A stretch of 64,000 nucleotides of DNA, taken from assembly GCA_031384605.1 (NCBI GenBank), contig JANNAT010000030.1:1-64000 (forward strand), written 5' to 3'. Of this stretch, positions 60,684 through 64,000 are shown piece by piece. This stretch comes from JANNAT01 sp031384605. GTDB lineage: Bacteria > Pseudomonadota > Alphaproteobacteria > Rhodobacterales > Rhodobacteraceae. The position numbers were made by a program, and so were the translations under genes. The notes under the pieces were generated by a model that saw only the letters and a list, made by a program, of their open reading frames with translations, was not told the origin of the DNA and made no database searches. Every line of letters begins with the position of its first letter. Positions within the stretch are counted from its first letter, which is position 1.

Positions 60684-61571
60684 ATGTTTGACCCCGCCCA
60701 ACTTGCCGCTTTGGCCGCCGTGCATCGACGCGGATCGTTCGATCTGGCGGCGGCGGAACTGCATGTGACACCTTCGGCCATTTCACAGCGCCTGAAGGCT
60801 TTGGAAGAACGTGCTGGCACCTTGCTGATCCGGCGCGGCCAGCCTTGTGCGGCCACCACTGCAGGTGTGCGGATGATCCGCCACCATGATGAAGTCACGC
60901 TGCTGGAACGCACCCTTGCGATTGATCTGCCCCATCTGTCACCGCGCGCGGCCACCCTGCGCATCGCTGTCAACGCCGACAGTCTGGCAACCTGGGTGAT
61001 CCCGGCTTTGGCGGCCGTGGACGGATTTTTGTTCGATCTGGTGATTGACGATCAAGACACCAGTCAGGATTGGCTGAAACGTGGTGAAGTGGTGGCCGCG
61101 ATCACCTCGCACCCCGGCCCGTTGCAAGGCTGCGATACGATTGCCTTGGGCGCGCTGCGCTACCGCGCCACTGCCAGCCCGGATTACATGGCGCGGTGGA
61201 TGCCAAAAGGGGCAACGACTCACGCTTTATCTGCGGCACCAGCCTTGACATTTTCTGACAAGGATAAATTGCAAGAGCAATGGGTTACACGGCAAAGCGC
61301 ATCCAATCTGCGAAGAGCGGCCTTCCCGTCACACCGTCTTGCCTCATCCACCGGATTTGTCGATGCCTGCCTTGCCGGATTGGGCTGGGGGCTGAACCCA
61401 GAGCCGTTGGTCGCACCTCATCTTGCCGCCGGTCGTTTGGTCGAACTGGTGGCCGATACGCCGTTGGACGTGGCCCTGCATTGGCAGTTCAGCCGCCTGA
61501 CCGCCCCGGCAATCGCACCTTTGACCCGGGCAATCCGGATCGCTGCGGCAACGGTCTTGATCGCCTCTTAG
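60684..61571 (+). CDS. argP: LysR-type regulator ArgP (LysG-like)
   Basis: A 295-residue LysR regulator of the ArgP/LysG type. The N-terminus FDPAQLAALAAVHRRGSFDLAAAELHVTPSAISQRLKALEE holds the helix-turn-helix and matches the family. ATG 60684 was chosen over GTG 60678. The divergent argO is its likely target, induced by basic amino acids. Its stop overlaps the convergent LysE-family gene end by four bases. Confidence 0.92.
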   Translation: MFDPAQLAALAAVHRRGSFDLAAAELHVTPSAISQRLKALEERAGTLLIRRGQPCAATTAGVRMIRHHDEVTLLERTLAIDLPHLSPRAATLRIAVNADSLATWVIPALAAVDGFLFDLVIDDQDTSQDWLKRGEVVAAITSHPGPLQGCDTIALGALRYRATASPDYMARWMPKGATTHALSAAPALTFSDKDKLQEQWVTRQSASNLRRAAFPSHRLASSTGFVDACLAGLGWGLNPEPLVAPHLAAGRLVELVADTPLDVALHWQFSRLTAPAIAPLTRAIRIAAATVLIAS

Positions 61572-62194
61572 CGGCGCTCCAGTGCCAGCTTTGCGGCAAG
61601 GCCCAGAAACACGAAACTGGTGGCATATTGCAACGCCCGTGCCAGATACACCTTGCGCGCCAAACCTTGGCCGATCTGGCCCGCGAATGCGCCAACCATG
61701 CCGTTGATCACCGTGCCGCCCACCGACAAGATCAGCCCGAACAGCATAAATTGCACCAAAACCGGCCCGCGCGCGGGGTCAACAAACTGCGGAACCAGCG
61801 CCAGAATGAACAGCGCCACTTTGGGATTGGTCAGGTTCACCAGTATGCCGGTGCGAAACGCCTTGAACGCTGAACCGCGCGCCACGTCTGCTGGCTGCAC
61901 CGCGGCCAGCGGCGCACGTAATGTGCCAAAGGCCAGCCAGACCAGATAGGCCACGCCCGCCCAACGGATCGCTTCAAACGCCAGCGGATTGGCCACAATC
62001 AGCGCCGCCAACCCCAATCCCGCCAGGGCTGAATGGATCAATGACCCCACCGATATGCCACAAGACGCCGCTACCCCGGCGTGCGGGCCCGATTTAACGC
62101 CCTGCCCCAGACAAAACAGCATATCCGCGCCGGGGGTCAGGTTAAGCGCCAAGCCGATGGGGATAAAAATCATCAAAGTTTGCAGATCAATCAC
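61568..62194 (-). CDS. LysE/RhtB-family amino-acid exporter
   Basis: A 208-residue membrane protein of the RhtB branch of the LysE family, with about six helices. It has the family opening FIPIGLALNLTPGADMLFCLGQGVKSG and LTNPKVALFILALVPQFV. It differs clearly from the ArgO-type exporter 1 kb away. Substrate may be homoserine, threonine or other amino acids. Upstream lies the structured repeat 62258-62346. Confidence 0.9.
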   Translation of the reverse strand: MIDLQTLMIFIPIGLALNLTPGADMLFCLGQGVKSGPHAGVAASCGISVGSLIHSALAGLGLAALIVANPLAFEAIRWAGVAYLVWLAFGTLRAPLAAVQPADVARGSAFKAFRTGILVNLTNPKVALFILALVPQFVDPARGPVLVQFMLFGLILSVGGTVINGMVGAFAGQIGQGLARKVYLARALQYATSFVFLGLAAKLALERR

Positions 62195-62257
62195 AGGCTT
62201 ACCCTTGCGCGCAAAGTCCTAACCGACGCCCAAAACCACAAATCACTTAAATCAAAT

Positions 62258-62346
62258 TTATCTAAAATTTGCGTTTCATCTGTTCGAAAATATCCCACGG
62301 GGGCGTCTCAAAAGCAACGCTTTTGGGACGGGGGTGTGAAACCCCC
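62258..62346 (+). repeat. 90-bp structured repeat with variable hairpin, copy 2
   Basis: It has the same conserved flanks as 19654-19743 (TTATCTAAAATTT, then TTTCATCTGTTCGAAAATA and TCCCACGGGGG, and finally GGGGGTGTGAAACCCCC). The central stem is different: CGTCTCAAAAGC (62304-62315) pairs with GCTTTTGGGACG (62319-62330) with one wobble pair. It lies 18 bases past the yebC stop and upstream of the RhtB-type exporter. Confidence 0.85.
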
Positions 62347-62363
62347 CGCTTTCATCTAAAATC

Positions 62364-63110
62364 TCAGGCGTCCAGCAGGGCTGCCACATCTTCGGGGATG
62401 TCAAAATTATGCGTCACCGTTTGCACATCGTCGTCTTCTTCCAGCATATCAATCAGGCGCAACAGTTTTTGCGCCGTATCAAGATCAACTTCGGTGCGGG
62501 TCTGCGGCCGCCAGATCAGCTTGGATTCGGTGGATTCGCCCAACGCCTTTTCCATGGCATCCGATACATCGTTCAGCGCCTCGACCGAACAATAGGCCCA
62601 ATGGCCGTCTTCATCCGATTCCACATCATCGGCACCCGCCTCAATTGCGGCCATCATCACGGTGTCTGCATCGCCGGCGGATGCTGCATAAGTAATCTCG
62701 CCCACCCGGTCAAAGCTGAACGAAACTGATCCGGTAGTGCCCAGATTGCCGCCGCATTTGACGAAATAGCTGCGCACATTGCTGGCGGTGCGGTTCAGGT
62801 TATCGGTCATCGCCTCGACAATAATCGCGATGCCGCCGGTGCCATAGCCTTCATAGCGGATTTCGGTATAGTCCGCCGCATCGCCGCCAGTTGATTTTTT
62901 GATGGCGCGATCGATCACGTCTTTGGGCATCGACACGGCTTTACCGGCTTTAATGGCCAAACGCAGGCGCGGGTTCTTGTCGGGGTCAGGCTCGCCCATT
63001 TTGGCGGCCACGGTGATTTCCTTGGACAGTTTGGAAAACATCTTGGCGCGCAGCTTGTCTTGCTTGCCCTTGCGATGTTGAATATTCGCCCATTTAGAAT
63101 GGCCTGCCAT
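62364..63110 (-). CDS. yebC: YebC/PmpR family regulator
   Basis: A 248-residue YebC/TACO1-family protein. The start AGHSKWANIQHRKGKQDKLRAK is highly conserved, as are YEGYGTGGIAIIVE and NLNRTASNVRSYFVKCGGNLG. Family members act in translation of proline-rich stretches or as DNA-binding regulators. Alone here; length is typical. Confidence 0.96.
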   Translation of the reverse strand: MAGHSKWANIQHRKGKQDKLRAKMFSKLSKEITVAAKMGEPDPDKNPRLRLAIKAGKAVSMPKDVIDRAIKKSTGGDAADYTEIRYEGYGTGGIAIIVEAMTDNLNRTASNVRSYFVKCGGNLGTTGSVSFSFDRVGEITYAASAGDADTVMMAAIEAGADDVESDEDGHWAYCSVEALNDVSDAMEKALGESTESKLIWRPQTRTEVDLDTAQKLLRLIDMLEEDDDVQTVTHNFDIPEDVAALLDA

Positions 63111-63179
63111 GACCCGATCTCCGCTATCAGTTTGGCAAATGCCCTACACCAGCGCAGGGGCCGCCCGCAACCCCGGCCG

Positions 63180-64000
63180 TTACAAGGGCCAAAGCAACGG
63201 GATCAGAAAAGACGCGAGGATACCGGTGATGAAATTCAACGGAATGCCGATTTTCATGTAATCGGAAAATCTGTATCCGCCCGGCCCGTAGACCATCATG
63301 TTGGTCTGATAGCCCACGGGCGTGGCAAAGGCCAAGGTCGCCGAGAACATCACCGCCACCGCAAAGGGGCGCGGATCAAGGCCCATTGATGTGGCCAACT
63401 CCATCGCAATCGGCGTGTAAACCACCGCGACTGCGTTGTTGGACAAGAATTCGGTCAGCACAACGCCCAGAAAATAAACGCATAAGATCATCAAGAACGG
63501 CGACAGACCTTCCATCCACGGGCGCACGGCCCCCACAATCAGGCCAACCGCGCCGGATTGATCAAGGCCCTCGCCCACGGCCAGCATTGCAAAAATCATC
63601 GCCAGCAAACGGCCATCGATAAAGGAAAACGCCTCGTCACTGTCGATGCAGCGGGTCAGCAAGATCACCACAACCGCCAAAAGGCCCAGCACCATGATCG
63701 GGGCCACGTCAAATGCGGCCAAAGCCACGATAAACACCAGTGCCGCAATCGCGATGGGCGATTTGTTGCGCCGGAACGCCTTGATCGTGGGATGGGTGAT
63801 GTCGATCAGATCCATATCAGCCGCCAGCCGCTGAATGTCGCCAATAGCACCCTCCAGCAGCAGCGTGTCGCCGACCCGCACCACCAGTTCATCCAATTGC
63901 CGTCCGATGTTCTGGGCGCGGCGGTGCGCCGCCAGAACATAGACGCCATAGCGGCGGCGCAGACGCAATTCGCCCAAAGACCGCCCGATCATCCGGCAAC
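63180..64000 (-). CDS. SLC13/DASS-type transporter with RCK_C domain, C-terminal part
   Basis: At least 270 residues of a larger membrane protein cut by the right edge of the window. The visible N-terminal end (GVYVLAAHRRAQNIGRQLDELVVRVGDTLLLEGAIGDIQRLAADMD) is an RCK_C/TrkA-C domain, here in the middle of the protein as is typical for SLC13-type sulfate or carboxylate transporters. It is followed by about six helices (LSNNAVAVVYTPIAMELA is the DASS-family motif). The first half lies outside. Substrate is uncertain: sulfate, C4-dicarboxylate or similar. Confidence 0.85.
   Translation of the reverse strand, partial: CRMIGRSLGELRLRRRYGVYVLAAHRRAQNIGRQLDELVVRVGDTLLLEGAIGDIQRLAADMDLIDITHPTIKAFRRNKSPIAIAALVFIVALAAFDVAPIMVLGLLAVVVILLTRCIDSDEAFSFIDGRLLAMIFAMLAVGEGLDQSGAVGLIVGAVRPWMEGLSPFLMILCVYFLGVVLTEFLSNNAVAVVYTPIAMELATSMGLDPRPFAVAVMFSATLAFATPVGYQTNMMVYGPGGYRFSDYMKIGIPLNFITGILASFLIPLLWPL

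Overview
The window looks like a 64 kb piece of an alphaproteobacterial chromosome from the Rhodobacterales (Rhodobacter/Roseobacter group). Pointers are the start of the division/cell-wall (dcw) cluster with a long mraZ leader, a class I PHA locus with PhaR and phasin, a DUF1127 gene followed by CCTCCTCCC-loop small RNAs (a Rhodobacter hallmark), ThyX as thymidylate synthase, a one-chain pyruvate carboxylase, and a DUF2793 tail-fibre-like locus of the kind linked to gene transfer agents. Most of the DNA is GC-rich. No rRNA, tRNA, CRISPR array or insertion sequence was seen. The first 85 bases are an exact inverted copy of bases 354-438, so the left end is probably an assembly or amplification fold-back that cuts ftsI.

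Layout. 1-3.4 kb: ftsI (cut), ftsL, rsmH and mraZ on the minus strand, with a long leader holding MraZ boxes and a terminator hairpin. 3.4-7.6 kb: mrp, the DUF1127 gene with three tandem two-hairpin sRNAs, a BenE transporter and an unusual protein with two nuclease domains. 7.6-14 kb: uvrD-type helicase, pyc, a small EF-hand protein. 14.2-19.7 kb: the PHA locus (lysR, phaR, phaP, phaC; divergent phaZ) with several near-perfect TGCTGC-N3-GCAGCA operators. 19.8-24.3 kb: three alpha/beta hydrolases and thrS. 24.5-27 kb: a bufferin operon (bufA, bufB, bufC, doxX). 27-30.5 kb: small membrane and stress genes, an AT-rich HEPN-like gene and thyX. 30.7-33.1 kb: a surface lipoprotein with its Slam outer-membrane exporter.

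33.2-39 kb: gloA, ribD-nrdR, an FAD amine/amino-acid oxidase, a LysR regulator and gcdH. 39-43.3 kb: a spermidine/putrescine-type ABC transporter with a terminator after the binding-protein gene. 43.5-55.6 kb: a degenerate M16 lipoprotein and surface-polysaccharide genes (glycosyltransferase, galE, manC, ugd) around two divergent RTX proteins, one of them built of 97-residue superrepeats. 55.7-59 kb: a three-gene tail-fibre-like operon. 59-64 kb: EamA exporter, argO/argP pair, a second LysE-type exporter, yebC and an SLC13-type transporter cut by the right edge.

Three families of intergenic repeats recur in the window. In two of them a conserved flank carries a hairpin whose two arms differ together between copies. 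Gene starts were chosen from Shine-Dalgarno-like sequences and family N-termini. All function calls rest on reading motifs and on recall of families; no database search was run.
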